A DNA stretch of 64,000 nt from Eonycteris spelaea. Its lineage: Eukaryota > Chordata > Mammalia > Chiroptera > Pteropodidae. The position numbers and the translations under genes were made by a program. The stretch is taken from contig PUFA01000021.1 of the NCBI GenBank assembly GCA_003508835.1, forward strand, positions 4,256,501-4,320,500. Direction: 5' to 3'. The notes under the pieces were generated by a model, which was not told where the DNA came from, did no database searches, and worked only from the letters and a program-made list of their open reading frames with translations. Below, one piece after another: positions 22,801 to 35,204 of the stretch (its first letter is position 1; every line of letters begins with the position of its first letter).

Positions 22801-25185
22801 GAGATGGGGCTGACCTAGCACGTCCCCAACCGGGCCACGTGCACTGGGACAAGAGCTGCACCCCGAAAAACTCAGTTTTGGGAACCAAAGTATAAAACGC
22901 ACCACTCGGGATATGCTGGGGAAAATAGCCTCTGTCCGTAAGCCTACAGACGCCGATGGCACGAACTTGTTTGTCAAGAGCCAAAATAGTTCCCATGTTT
23001 ACCAGGAAAGATTCCTAAAACATTAAATATGTTTCTTTGTGTTTAAAAAAAAAATAGAAAAGAAACAGACCTCCCGGTGCAGAAGGCGGGGCCGGGCACA
23101 CTTCCACGGCCGCCTGCACCCCCGGGAGGGTGCGAAGTGTTCGCTCACGGTCTGCACAGACTGCTTCTCATTCCACTGCATGTTTGAGCAAATTGCCCAA
23201 ACGCAGCCTTGGTTTTCCTGTGTTACCAATTAGTAACTGGCAGGATGAGGAGCCGACCTCCCTAAACGCCATCGGGAGGGCTGAGGGTCTTACTGAGCAA
23301 CGAGCCTTTCGGTGACCTCGGCTGTTCTCCTTGCACACCCGGTCACCCTGCCTCTAACACCAGCAGCTGCGCACACTCGGTGGGGCACACAGAGCCTCAA
23401 AGGTCATCTAGACAAATGGCACTGTCTCGGTGATGGACGGGCAAAGAGCATAGGACTGTCAGAAAACGCAGGAGCTGGGCGCCAGGCGCTTCTTAGAGAG
23501 GGAGACTAGGCAGAGAGGGGATGTGTGAGCCACCTCGGTGATACGATGGAGCATGGGGGTGAAACCGGCAGCTGACCATGGCGGAGGGACACGACGGCAG
23601 TGAAGGGGCCGGATGGGACGCAGCGCAGGGTGCGAAGCCTGCAGCCATTCTTTCCGGACTCAAGTCCAGCCCTGCCTGGCTGCAGCCATGCGCCAACGGC
23701 CACAATGACAACGACGGAAGGGGAGCAGACAGGTCGTTTTCCACCTGCAGTCACTCTCTCGGTCCAGGGGAGCAGCCGGGGATGGAGCCCCCGGAGCGAT
23801 GGGATGCATCTCCCGCAACCGCTACACAGAAGGGCGTCCCCTGGCGGAGACCTGGGGACTATTTGAACGTCCCCTCCGCACGCGTGCGGCCTTGCTCCTG
23901 TGAGTACCGGCTCCGTGGCTCCCGTGGAAGGGGCTCAGACCAGTGCCAGGGCGCGGTCCAAGGTCGTGGGCTGAACAAACAACCCTCCAATGCCATCGGA
24001 AACCTCATCGCAGGCGCCGCGGGCCATGCCGGGGCGTGTTGCATAAACAGGGAGGTGCCTCTCTTGCTGTAACTTCCTTGAATAATTTGATTGTTACTCA
24101 ATTTGGTGACAAACTCCTCCTCCAGAACAGGCAAGACAAAATGGCCTGGCACAGGGCGGGGTGGCGAGGGGAAGGCTGAAAACCGCTGACACCCCAGGTT
24201 GGCTGTTACCTGTTCTGACGGTTAGAGGCTATTTCCCACACGGCGCATTATGACCCAAGAAAACGACCCCTCCCCTCACGGATACCTGCACCCCGCCAAA
24301 GCAGAGAGGAGCACCCACGGAGAGCAGGCAGCCGCTTACCACCCGGCTGCTGTGGCCAGGCCGACCGAGACCCCCAACGAGGGGTGTGCTGAGCCCCGCC
24401 GGGGAACGGTCTGTGTTCGGCTTTGTAGAGTAAGTTGCCACCGAGCACTCAAATCAGATCTTAACTGGAAAATGTACCCCTTCTGGTCAAGATCCTAACA
24501 CCCTACACTTGGCTACGTCAGAGCAGAAGACATCCATGCGTCAGCAGACCTCAGGTGGGCAGTTCCCCTGGCGCTTCATAGAGGCGTGTGGAGCGTGGGG
24601 AGCACTGGGCTGACCGAGGGTGGGTCACGTGTGCAGTCCCTCCTCGGCAGCCCCAGGACCCCCCCGCCAGCCCGCTGCACGGGTCAGGTGTGTTCCCATC
24701 ACTCAGCACTGTCTCCGCCCCCCACCCCAGACTTGGACTACTCAACAGGCGTGGTCTCCAGGCTTACCTGTGCCCTCGGGGTGCCATCCCTCTAGTCCAA
24801 CCCCTCATCTTTCTCCTGGCCCCGCCCATCCCTCTATCCGCTTTCTTCTCTGGACCTCACCAAGCCTGAAAACTAAGGTGACAGTTTCCACTGACGAGAA
24901 GCACTTCTGGGGTAATTTCGAGATACCGATCAAGGTGGTGGTGACATTCTGTGGAATATGGTGTGTTATCTGATGAAATACACTTTCGTACATCTGAGTT
25001 ATGCTTTAAGTCTCTAAGTCTCTGTTTAGTCCATTTGGGATACAGATAATATACTGAGTAACAATTATTCTAAACAAATTGCAAGGCACGCTGAGCCACG
25101 TGAGTTCCGAACCAAAGGGAGCACGTAGAACTGCGTGATGGAAGACTGTTTTATGGAGGAGATGAGAATGACAGGGTCTTAAAGA
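22801..25185. other. Intergenic sequence, no gene seen
   Basis: Mixed unique sequence. An A run lies near 23045-23055. The region at 24880-25100 is AT-richer with no recognised element. Open frames overlap on both strands and show no domain. Confidence 0.5.
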
Positions 25186-25395
25186 CTAGATAGGCTGATA
25201 GACAGTTGATAAGCAGGTGGGTAGGCAGGACAGCAGAAAGGTAGGCAGATAGGTAGGCAGGTAGGTAAGCAGGTAGGCAGGTAGGTAGGCAAGCAGGCTG
25301 ACAGGCAGGCAGGTAGGCAAGCAGGGAGGTATATTGGCAGGTAGGGAGACAGGCAAGCAGGTAGGCAGGTAGGTAGGCAAGCAGGCTGACGCAGG
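25186..25395. repeat. GGTA/GGCA tetranucleotide microsatellite
   Basis: About 200 bases of interrupted (GGTA)n/(GGCA)n with AGGTAGGCAGGTAGG words and a few GATA or CTGA interruptions. The reverse strand is stop-poor and yields Cys-Leu-Pro-Thr repeats, which are not a protein. Confidence 0.95.
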
Positions 25396-27375
25396 GATGG
25401 AGAGGAAGGACTTCTCAGGTAGAACAACCTTGTTTGCTTGTTCCCATCATGGAGACAAGTGTGTGGCTCGCACAGAGGTGGAGGCAGGTGGTTTGGACAG
25501 AGGCTGGAGCCGGGCTGTTCAGGGTCACTTCAGTAGCAGATGGAAGGAAAGCCTGAATGAAAAATGTAAGAAATGTGTGGGAGAGAAATCACGTCTGATT
25601 TATAATGCAACGTTTCTTAACAAGTGTGTCTGTCTCGATGACAAATGATTTGCAAAGTGGGTTATAATCACATTTTCATAAATTAAATATTTCCCTCTTC
25701 AGTTTAATTGCCCATTTTCCCCCAGCTTCCTGAACAGCACACTTGAATTTTCTCTACACTCCCTCACCTTACGGAAAATGAGGAGGCCATATGATTTTAT
25801 CTGCCCAAATGAGGAGCGCATTGAGCGCGCACTGGCGCCACCTGGCCTCCCTCTGGGCCTGAGCGCAAAGCGTGGGGTGGCGGGTGGCCGCAGAGCACGT
25901 GCGGAGGGGCGAGGATGCTCTTCACAGTCAGTCTGACGCCCGCGGGGGGGGGGGCGGCGGGTCTGCTGCCTCTCCAGCTGCTCCTCCTCGTTGGCGGAGA
26001 ATCGGCACGGCCTGGGGCCGGGATCCCCGACCGGCCAGAGGTTTAGACCCTCAGTGCGGGGAACGGACGCTACCCCAGGTCGCAGGGAGCTGGGGCGGGC
26101 AGGGGCTGGGAGCGATGGCAGGCAGGGGCGGGCCATCCGGAGCATGGCAAGGTGAGTGTGGCCCCAAGCTGTCTCCGTGCTTCCCTGTGTCGGGTGAGCT
26201 CATCACAGTCAGGTCCGCGCCCACCTCGGGCAGCATCAGGGGCGGTCATGGGGCAGAGGGCTCGCAGGGACACGCCCCCTGGGACGTGCAGGGCACAGTG
26301 CCGGGACGGCGGCACCGCGGACAGCCTGTTGGATGCGTCGGCGTCGTAAGCGGATGGCAGGTGCTCGTGCGCTGGCTCAGCCAAAACGACACAGGACTAA
26401 ACTGGGGTCACTGGGCCGGCGTTGCGGGTACAGAATCGAGGAATGCCCGACATTGTCTCAAGCCCTGGTGACTTCCAGACACCGGGGAAAAAACATCTCT
26501 TTTCTGTAAACCGTAGCTGTTGTCTTCGTGTGAACCTCCATCCAGCAGCCGGGTGCCTGGGTGAGCTCTGAGGCAGGGAATCAGAGAGGGGGCGGCGCTG
26601 TGGCCAGGCTCTGGGAGGCGCCCGGGGGAAGGCCCGAGCCTGGACCCGACAGAATTGCTTCTCGTGGGACAGTGCATAGGTGAGAAAAAACTGGCTAAAA
26701 GAGGGTCCCAGGGCGCCCCAAACTCAAGGACAGTTAAGCGAGGAGATAGTGGGGAAGAAGGAGCTGTCTCGCCGCGGAGGGGGCAAGGGCCGCACGGGCA
26801 GCCAGGGCGGAGGGGCTGCGCGTGCAGCTTCCGCAGTGTTGGGCGGAATGCGGGTGGGGGCTGCGCTCGCAAGCCGGGGGCGCCCGACAGCGCACGGCGA
26901 GGCGCGTGCACGGACACTGGACCCACAGCGTGGCCACTGCGGAGCCCCGCGCCTTCCGACCTGCGGCCTCAGGGTGGACGGTGGCCACTTCTGAGAATGG
27001 GGGTCCTCACGACAGCCCTCCCTGTCCCCTGTCCTCTCCACCTGCTCACCCCCAAGGCTGGGCGGGGCCTGATCCACACTGCTGGACCCCACGGCGCTGA
27101 ATCCCGTCCTTCATCCCTCTACCCTGACATCTCTGGTCACCCGTCAGTCCCCCTCGATTCCGCGTGAACTCAGGGCTTCGCAGCCCTTCTTCTGCGTCCC
27201 CAGAGCGGGACACAGGACCTGACTGAAGCAGTCCCCAGCGAAGCCAGTTGAGCCCTGGAGGTGTGGGAGGGCGCGGTTTCTGAAACGCGGCTCTCACAGA
27301 CCTGTGAGCACATCCGCGGCGCGGGAGTAAACCCAGCATCGCCGGGGAAGGGGCGGACGCAGCGCGCGTTCCACA
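25396..27375. other. Intergenic sequence, no gene seen
   Basis: AT-rich unique sequence to 25780, then GC-rich. G runs lie at about 25944-25955 and a CpG-dense patch at 26755-26920. A CTCF-like word lies at 25834-25843 (see findings). Confidence 0.5.
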
Positions 27376-27379
27376 CGCG

Positions 27380-27640
27380 CAAGCCACAGTTTGCGATCAC
27401 ATGATTGAGAAGGACTTGAGAATCTGCTTTTGTGTTAAAACAGAGAAACGGGAAGTTATTTCTCTCACACAGGACGTTCAGGAGCATGACATTTTGGACA
27501 CTGTCAGGTTCTCTCAAAACATTTTTCAAGTCACATTATATGAAATGAAATCAATGGAAATCATTCAATTCGATCACCGGCATTCCTCGGGCGCTACGGT
27601 AAATATGCTAAAACTCAGTTTAGAGCATATTCTCCATGTG
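27380..27640. promoter_or_regulatory. AT-rich unique stretch, weak candidate conserved element
   Basis: This block is unique and AT-rich. It contains TTTTTCAAGTCA, repeated GAAAT/GAAATCA words and several ATCAAT-type homeodomain words. It is bounded by GC-rich sequence on both sides. No repeat family or reading frame of interest is visible. Confidence 0.25.
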
Positions 27641-27799
27641 TCACCTGCAAGGGACACAGGCTGGGCAGGACACCGCCTGCGCTGAAGGCCCGAGTCCAAG
27701 GAGGGAGGTCATCTCCAGTCCCGCTGGGGGCAACTGACAAATCCTGTTCTTAGCGCCCTGTGCCTGTGAACCGCGGGCTCTGGGGCCATCACGGCAGGG

Positions 27800-27960
27800 C
27801 AGGAGGGCAGGTGACACTGCCTCACCAAGGACACAGGTTTGTTAGCCCCACCCCGTAGGTGAGGTGATGAGATGGCTGGTCCACAGCTAGCTGGCGACAC
27901 AGCACTCTACTCCGATCTCTGACCCAGCAGCCCAGCGCGGCCACACTCCCTAGAGCTGCA
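27800..27960 (-). mobile_element. MIR-like SINE fragment
   Basis: CCCCGTAGGTGAGGTGATGA, then CACAGCTAGCTGGCGACACA, then CTCTACTCCGATCTCTGACC follow the order of the MIR core and 3' part in reverse complement (gauge-and-clear word CACAGCTAG). It is highly diverged. Confidence 0.55.
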
Positions 27961-28550
27961 GGCGGTCTCTTGGCCATCACCCGTCAGGGCAGTCGGTAGC
28001 TTCCCAGTCGCGTGCTATGTGCCCCTAGGGCACCCGGTTACACCCGTTTTCAGGGTCTCGCAATCACCCTGGAAACAGGTTTCTAACCACAGAGACGACC
28101 CCACGGACAAACAAGGGTCACCCGACAGACAGCCACGCTGGCTGGCATGCACTGCGCCTGGGCCTGGCCTCACTGACTGCTCCCAGCCAGTGGGCATCAC
28201 GAAGCCCAGAACGGGAGCCAGGACATGAAGCGGTGCAGACTTCTGCCCGAGGTCACCCCACCAAGCCAGTGGTGCTGGCTACCCCCGTGCCTCTTCTCAT
28301 CGTCTGGCTTGGCAAAACGTGCCCAGGTGGCTTCCGTCAGCTCTCAGCGAGGGAAGCACGGGGATGGGGGACAACGTGGCCGAAAGTGAAAACACTTTCC
28401 CGGGGCCAGGCATGGCTTGGCTTATCTGAGGCAGGGCGCACTCACTCACCCACTGAACGAGTATGGGCTGAGGGCACGTGTACCAGCGAGGGTGAGAGCT
28501 GAGGCTTTCCACACTGAGTCCCTGAGTCTACCCAAATTCGCCTGAGCCTC
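27961..28550. other. Intergenic sequence, no gene seen
   Basis: Unique GC-rich sequence; nothing recognised. Confidence 0.5.
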
Positions 28551-28554
28551 TGCC

Positions 28555-28672
28555 CTGCCCACTCTGCACGCCCCGCCCCACCAGCTCCGCCCACTCCGTA
28601 CGCCCCGCCCTGTCAGGCCCCGCCCACTCCGCACGCCCCGCCCCTCCCCGGCCGCCCACCCCGCACTCCCAG
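28555..28672. repeat. 33-bp GC-box minisatellite, about 3.5 copies
   Basis: Units at 28555-28587, 28588-28620 and 28621-28653, with a partial copy to 28672, share GCCCACTCCGCACGCCCCGC. Each unit carries one or two SP/KLF-type GC boxes (CCCCGCCC), so the array concentrates five or more GC boxes in 120 bases. Confidence 0.85.
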
Positions 28673-28789
28673 CAAGTGCCTGGGCCGGCTCCAGCACTCA
28701 GGCGTTCTCGTTTTTTTGCACCACTTAGAACGGTATCGCCTTCCAGGTAGGGAGCTGCGCATGGCCAGTCCAGGTCTCGCAGAGATGTC

Positions 28790-29060
28790 ATGGTCACATT
28801 TCACAGAGACTGGTAAAGGTTTCATGTTAACATAACGCCACCCGTAATTAATTCTGACGTTTGGAGTAAGAAGGAGAGGATGAGAAATTAAGAGTTGCCT
28901 TGAAGACAGTAATTCCTGACACCTGCACTGGGCGGCTGTGGCCTCACAGCCCTCCAAGTACCTTATAAATAACAATATTATGGACTTGTTTTTGTAGTGA
29001 GTGATTGATAATCCTGAAGTGACCCGTGACGGCATAATTAGATCCAACAGCTTGCTGTTT
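28790..29060. promoter_or_regulatory. Candidate conserved non-coding element
   Basis: An AT-rich, non-repetitive stretch inside GC-rich DNA, with GTTAAC, TAATTAATTC (about 28845-28854), CCTTATAAATAACAATATT and TGATTGATAATCC, a PBX/GATA-like combination. It starts about 120 bases downstream of a GC-box minisatellite. It resembles the other homeodomain-motif stretches of this window. No coding potential is visible. Confidence 0.3.
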
Positions 29061-31485
29061 CTTCTAATAACCCAGCGTACTGAGGTTGCTACCTGGAAGG
29101 CCTGTGACTTACAGACGGAAATGCAGGTGGCCTTCTCAGGGGCCATCTCCCGTTCTCAAGTGACTTCCATTTGTAACGTGGAACCGAGGGAGCTGGTCCC
29201 TGATGGGTGCAGGCCCTTGAGAACAGACTCTGCAGGGGGCTTAGTCCCCCAAATTATTAACCAGGTAAAGTATTTCATTAAAAAAAAAAAAAAACAATAG
29301 TTTCCCAGTCAATGCATCTTTTAAAGTGTCGCAGTGACAAAAGGTTTTCCCCAAGGACATTTTTGGCTTAAAAGAGATGAGAGGACAGGAGAAACATTTA
29401 GGAGCCTGATGAGAGTTTGCAAACGACATCCAGTTAAATCTTGTATCGAACAAACATCATCACAGCAGAACCTGCGCCAGAGTGAGGGCCTCAGATTTCC
29501 CAGCAAAATAAAAACTGTGTTATAAGAAAATGTGACTTCTGAACACTTATGTTTCTGGCAGTTTCTCATGCCGCACGTAAGGGCACAGTGCGTGTGCGTG
29601 CTGCTGTTCTGAGAGGCTGGAATGACTTCTGCCCGTGTGTGTGGAGAAGTCCCCGCTACCTCCCACGAGCGGAGGGCTCCGGGGAGATGTGTGGGATGCG
29701 TTGTGTTCTGGGATCTTGGTAATCGCCCACTGTTTAGACAGAAATCCCCTCCAAGCCTGAGGCCATCGGTGCTAAGTTGTCTGGGAGGAGGGGACTGTTG
29801 GCCTGAGTAAGAAATCTGGAATTCCATCTTTGCTGGTTTGTTTCTTATTTGGACAATCTGCTGTACCTAAAAGCCACCTGGAATCCCGGGAGCATCTGAT
29901 GAGGGGGGAAGGGAGGGGAAGTGCGGGCAGAGAGGAGTGACATGAGGGCCAGGGTGAGTCCCTGCATCGCAGGCAGCAGACGTGGGCACTGGGGACAGGC
30001 AGCGCCAGCCCTGGGGGCGGGGACAGAGCATGGCAGGGCGCCCAGGCCTGCAATCGGCCCTGCCTGGGGCAGCGCCCAGGTGCAGCGAGGCGCCGAGGCA
30101 GGGCGTGCAGAGGCAGCCTCAGAGCCGGCCCTTGGGAAAGCCCCGGAACACAGCACTCTGAGGTGGCCTTGTTTTGCCGAGCGGGAACAGAAGGCCCCGG
30201 GGCCTGCCAGCATTCCCGCCAGCCACCTGGTCTGCGAGGCCCAGCTGCAGCTCACCCTCCTGCACCAGGGAGGGGTGGCTCCCCAACTTGAAAGCAAACC
30301 CTAAGGGTGAGGCGGGTCAGGTCGCACCTGCGGCATTAGGGCCCTAATGCTGAAGAAGAGCCCACAGCGGCCCAGAGGCTGGCTTCGCACAGGGCCAGAG
30401 CAGCCAGCTGTGGCCCTCACGGTCTCCACACCCTCCCAAGTGCTGCGGGCAGTGCTTCCTCTTCCCCAGACATGATCGTTCTGTGCAGAGCGTCTGGGCA
30501 TCCAGCATCCACCGGCTCCTGTCTGCACAGGGACCTCCCAAGGGCCCCGCCCCTGGGGAGCTAGGAGCCTGTCCTGTCTGTGGAGACATTTCAGAGGGGT
30601 GCACAGTCGAGAGCCCATCCCAGACTGGCCCACGGGAAACTAAGACTTACTCGCCTGTCATGACGGGGGAGCCCAGCCCGTGAGTGCCCTGGCCACTGAC
30701 ACTGCCACCAAGTGACCACAGAGGAGGAGAAAATCGTCACCCTGAGCACTGGGTCTGAGCACCCAGGCAGCGGGGACCCCTCATCTCCAGGGCTGGACAC
30801 GAATGTTTTCATCCCCGCTCCCCGCCCCCCGCAGACCCCAGCCGGTGACATCGCGCCCGTGGTGGCCCGTCCCTCCACTGGAACGCCCCGCCTGTGCCTG
30901 CCGCCTAGCCAGGCCCTCGGCCGCTCCTAAGCATCCAGAACACCATCGAAACGCCTGGAACGCTGCCGCCTGAAACACCAGCGCAGCCCCAGGGGAGACT
31001 GAGCTTGTTCTTCCCCAGCAAACTGGAACTGGACTGAGGTCGTCGTGGGGGCGGGGGGCGGAGGGGACTCAGAGCTCTGGGGAGCTCGTGCCTTTGCTCT
31101 GCTGCCCCTCGCTGAGCAGGCCGCTTGGGACCCCTCTCTGCCTGGCTGTCCTGAGCTTGGAGGTGAACCCCAGGACCCGCCTTTGAGCCCGGGGCAGGGG
31201 TCCTTGGCAGCTCTGAGAACTCAGGGCCTCGGTCAACACAGGGCTCCCTGTCCCTGTCATGCCCTTTCCCTTCAGTTAGCATCTGTCCTCAGGGCTCGAG
31301 ATGTGAGCTGGATTCACCTTTGTCTGGGTTTAGGGGGCAGAGGCCCTGGCTGGCTCTGGGTTCAAGGCAACACATCACTCTAAAGGTCACAGAGGGTGAC
31401 CTCGACCATCGCCCAAGGGGGAGGTGTCTGTGCCGAGGTGTGGGGAGAGGGGAGACCAGGCTGCACGCAGTGCTTCAGGGAGCCC
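29061..31485. other. Intergenic sequence, no gene seen
   Basis: AT-richer to about 29560, with an A run at 29280-29295, then GC-rich. Overlapping frames on both strands show no domain. Confidence 0.5.
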
Positions 31486-31489
31486 TGTC

Positions 31490-31660
31490 CAGGGCAGGGG
31501 TCTCAGCGGGGGACAGTCAGCAATGACTGGAGACGTTAGTTTTCTTGTCACAACACAGGCACAGAGCGCCCAGTGGGCAGAGGCCGGGGTGCTGCTAAGC
31601 ACTCTGAGACACACAGGACACTCCCCACCACAGAGAACTGTCCGGGGTCCCCAGGGCCCA
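31490..31660 (+). mobile_element. MER20 (hAT-Charlie) copy
   Basis: GGGGTCTCAGCGGGGGACAG, then ATGACTGGAGACGTTAGTTT, TTGTCACAACACAGG, GTGGGCAGAGGCCGGGGTGC, ACACAGGACACTCCCCACCA follow the MER20 consensus in order. It is an old, inactive nonautonomous DNA transposon. MER20 copies are known elsewhere to have been co-opted as regulatory sites; nothing here shows that for this one. Confidence 0.85.
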
Positions 31661-34625
31661 GGTCCAGCCCTGGTCTCGAGCAATCTCCGGAGAAAGAGGC
31701 CCATCTTCACGGCTCTGATGAGTTCTCCTCTCACTGAGAGGACATGTGTGCAGCACACACCACACACCCATGCGCAGGGAGTGAGGGCAACGCATTGTCA
31801 CACGCACGGATCACTTTCCTAGTGAGTCCCGAGTCCCCTTCGGGGACGAGGCCCTCAGAAGCGCCCTCACGACAGTCAGACCCCCGTCCGCCTTTCCTGG
31901 AAAGCGGTCCCCCACAGGCTGTGGGGTCAAAGGCGCCCACCGTGGAAAGTGGCACGCCGGTTGGTGTCACTGTCAACAGGAGAGGTCTCACTTTCAAATC
32001 CCTCACAGTTAGATTAAGCATTTTAAATCGCACTTCAAGTTTTATTGTGAAATTTTTCTGTATTAAGGACACAGGGTCTTGCGAAATTGGCCATACATGA
32101 GGCAAGGCTAACAGGGACTCTGAGGTCCCTAGGGCTTTGCCGAGATGCAGCGGTAGCTCAGAGTTTGGGGTCCTTCGTTATCGGGTACGCCCTGTGGAGC
32201 TGGGGGCCGGCTCCTCGCCTCCCAGAAACACCCCAGACCCTGAAGGGCGCAGTGGGGAACCAGCGGCCTGGCCTGCAGGGCGGTGAGGGGGCTCTGAACC
32301 CCACGGGCCCTTCGTCCTGCTGGTTCTGGATCCCCGTCCACCGACAGCACTGGGCCCAGGCACTCCCCCGGCCCTTCCTTCCGACTCCGCTTCTGGAAAG
32401 CAGTCCCGGCCAGGTGAGACCCGCACTCACGGACAGCGCCTGTGCCTAGGGGACATTGTGTAGCGGCCGTCACCATTCCCGCAGGTCCTTAAGGAAAAGA
32501 TTGGATAGAATCTGGGGGTGACGTGGTAGAGTCCCGGGTGACTGGATGAGTGGATGTGGGTGTCCCGCACCTGTGTTTAGGGTGATGCAGGCCAAACACG
32601 CAGCCCACCCAGCCCCTCAGGGCAGCGCCGCCTCCCAGGGAGGTTGGCGCACGGCAGCCCGGCCCAGCCGCACTGCGTAGGACACGGGCACGAGAGTGTG
32701 TGTGTCCTGTCCTGCCAGTCCGGTGGGCGGGACAAGCGACGGAAGAGCGGAGACAGGAAGCTGAGGCGACCGCACCATGCAGCGGCAGCCTGCCTGACCT
32801 GAAATGGGGGGCAGGTGACCACATGGACAAGCACGGGCGGAGGTCACACGTGCAGTGCCCGGAGGCTGGGGCTGTGACCTGGCTCATGCAGTCCTCGGAG
32901 AGCCTTCTCGTCAAAGGGACACAAGGGACAGGCGAAGGTCAGTGCCCACGAGCACACGGAGGGCAGGGTCGGTGCCCTGCAGCTCCCACGTGTCTCTCCA
33001 ACATCCAGGTGCAGAAAGGGGCTTAGACGCTGCTGGGGTGCAGACCCCATCCCCATGGCCATGGGGCACCTCGCCACTGGGGTATGCCTTTCTCCCAGCC
33101 CTGGCCTGGGGCCCCCTTCGAGAATCTGTGCGGGGACCCTCACACTGGGGCCGGGGGCGGGCCAGAGCTCAGGGAAGCCTGCCCCCTCCAGGACCCTGCT
33201 CAGACCACTTCAGAGCCAGGCCTGACCGTACCTGGGCCAGGTAAACCCGGCAGCCGCAAGGCATGCGCTGGACGGTCGTCTCAGCTTGCAGTCTAGCGTT
33301 GTGACCCTGTGATGCAGGGCACGGAGAGGTGACGGCCCAGGCTGCTGTGGGAGGTGAGGGCCACCTTTGCACGTCGCCAACCTGTCAGAGGGTGGCCGAC
33401 ACAGGGCCGGTGCGTGCCGTCCATTTAAAACAGCACAGACCCCAGTGTATTGTGGGTGGTGAGGTGGCTGTTTGTCCTGTGCTCACTGCAGACACTCCTC
33501 CCTCCCCCGCCATATTCTGAGCCAGGGGGACGCTGGCAGGGCCAGGTTATTGTTTCTCAACAGTGACAGCAGCGGGCCCAAGGGACCTGTTTTGGTCCTC
33601 CAAGGACCTGCAGGTGGACGGTGATCGGTTTATTTCAAAACCACCAGAGTCCTCACTTTAATCTTTCTCTCCGTGTCTTTTTATTATCTCTCGCTTAGTT
33701 TCCACCACGTCTGCAAGGTCAGGCGCGGCAGCCGCAAACAGCGATGCCACACGTCTGCCCGCCGCGGGGAGCGCTGCGGCTCTGCCACCAGGCGGCAGGA
33801 CGGGCGGGAAGGGGGAGCGTCGGGCGCATCGCAGCGCCCCTGCCGGGCGGGCTGTGCAGCCCCGCGGGAATCGACCGCTCTGCGTCGTCTTTCCACGGCT
33901 GACAGCTTTATCCTCTAAAACTAGGGCTCGTCCCGCAACACGCACTCTGGGTGTGCCAGTACATGAGACGGCCTTACCCAAACGCCATGTGTCCGTGTTC
34001 TGCAGAGCACGTGCCACGCACACACTCAGTGGCACTCACACGTGCAGAGGGGGACAGAGAGCGAGCACGTGGACGCCGCCCCCGAAGGCCAGAACAGCGC
34101 GCTGCAGCGCTTAATTCTCCCATTAAAAATGGCCTCTTTCCCGGCGGGCCACCTCGGAGCACCCGGAATCCCACAGAAGGCACGGGAGGGGTGAGGGGGA
34201 GACACTCGCCCTGGGAGGCGGAGAGAGCTGGAGCACCCCACAAAGACTGAAACAGGGCTGTCCCACCTGGACCCCCAAACCTGCTCTCCAGCTCCAGACG
34301 CTCCGCATTCTGTCCTCTGAGCGCCGTTGACCTGCCCCGCCGGTCGGGTGCTCGTGAATCAAGTCTGCCGTGTGAATTTCTGCAGTTTACTGCGATTACA
34401 CTCATTATTTAATTCATGACTTAATTAAATACCAGGAAAAACAATAGAATACGAATACAAAAGGAAAGGAGAGGGTTGTTTAATATAAAAACTAAATCGA
34501 GCACCTTAAAAAAAAATAAGAGGAACTGTTCCAGGGAACCCTGCTGTTTTGCTTTAAAGCACATTAAATCCACACTGTGACAGCAGTGAGAAGAGAGACA
34601 TCCCAGGACGACGCTGGCTGGCCGC
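31661..34625. other. Intergenic sequence, no gene seen
   Basis: Mostly unique GC-rich sequence, AT-richer at 31980-32090 and 34370-34530. The stretch 33290-33420 resembles a badly decayed MIR but is too diverged to call. A good CTCF-like word lies at 33785-33798. Confidence 0.5.
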
Positions 34626-34630
34626 TGCAG

Positions 34631-34730
34631 ACCCCCACGCCAGCGGGCAGACCCCCACGCCAGCGGGCAGACCCCCACGCCAGCGGGCAGACCCCCACGC
34701 CAGCGGGCAGACCCCCACGCCAGCGGGCAG
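34631..34730. repeat. Perfect 20-bp tandem repeat, five copies
   Basis: ACCCCCACGCCAGCGGGCAG is repeated five times without a single difference, with partial copies at both edges. The perfect identity suggests recent expansion or homogenisation. There are no spacers, so it is not a CRISPR. Confidence 0.97.
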
Positions 34731-35200
34731 ACCGCCAACGCATCTCTGCACTCGGGAAGACTGTCCTCTTGGAAATCAGGAGACGACCAAATCGTCACTC
34801 CACATGGAAGGACAAAATAGTGACGTGATCACAGGTAAAGGGGATCCAGCTAAGGATACCTCACCTGGAGGGCTGGGGGCCTCCGGCCTGCCAGCAAAGG
34901 TAGCGGACAAGGAGGGCCGGGAAGCAGAGCTCTCGGTGGCCTCTGGTAGACCGTAGTGAGAGTGTAACACAAGCGGACACAGACATGCTGCATGGGATGG
35001 GCCTGGCGGTCAAGGAGGGGGGCGGGCGGAACTCGGGGTTCCTGGGCCCCTGCGCCATCGGGAGAGAAATAGAGCGGTGAGCTTCAGCCAACCTGCTAGA
35101 TGCAGGATTCAAACCCACAGCAGGAAAGAAAGGAGGCAAATGCTCCTAATAAAGACAAGGAAGACGGTGGGTACGGGGGCGGTGCAGGGGGCACGGCAGA
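34731..35200. other. Intergenic sequence, no gene seen
   Basis: Unique sequence between the 20-bp repeat and an L1 fragment; nothing recognised. Confidence 0.5.
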
Positions 35201-35204
35201 GAGA

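Noticed and set aside
25179..25427. Cys/Leu/Pro-rich minus-strand frames
   Set aside because: Translation of the GGTA/GGCA microsatellite.
33290..33420. Possible MIR copy
   Set aside because: Only a short AGAGGTGAC-like word fits; too diverged to call by eye.
34621..34740. Regularly spaced repeats that could look like a CRISPR array
   Set aside because: Units are head-to-tail with no unique spacers, and the DNA is mammalian. The same applies to the 29-bp and 33-bp arrays.
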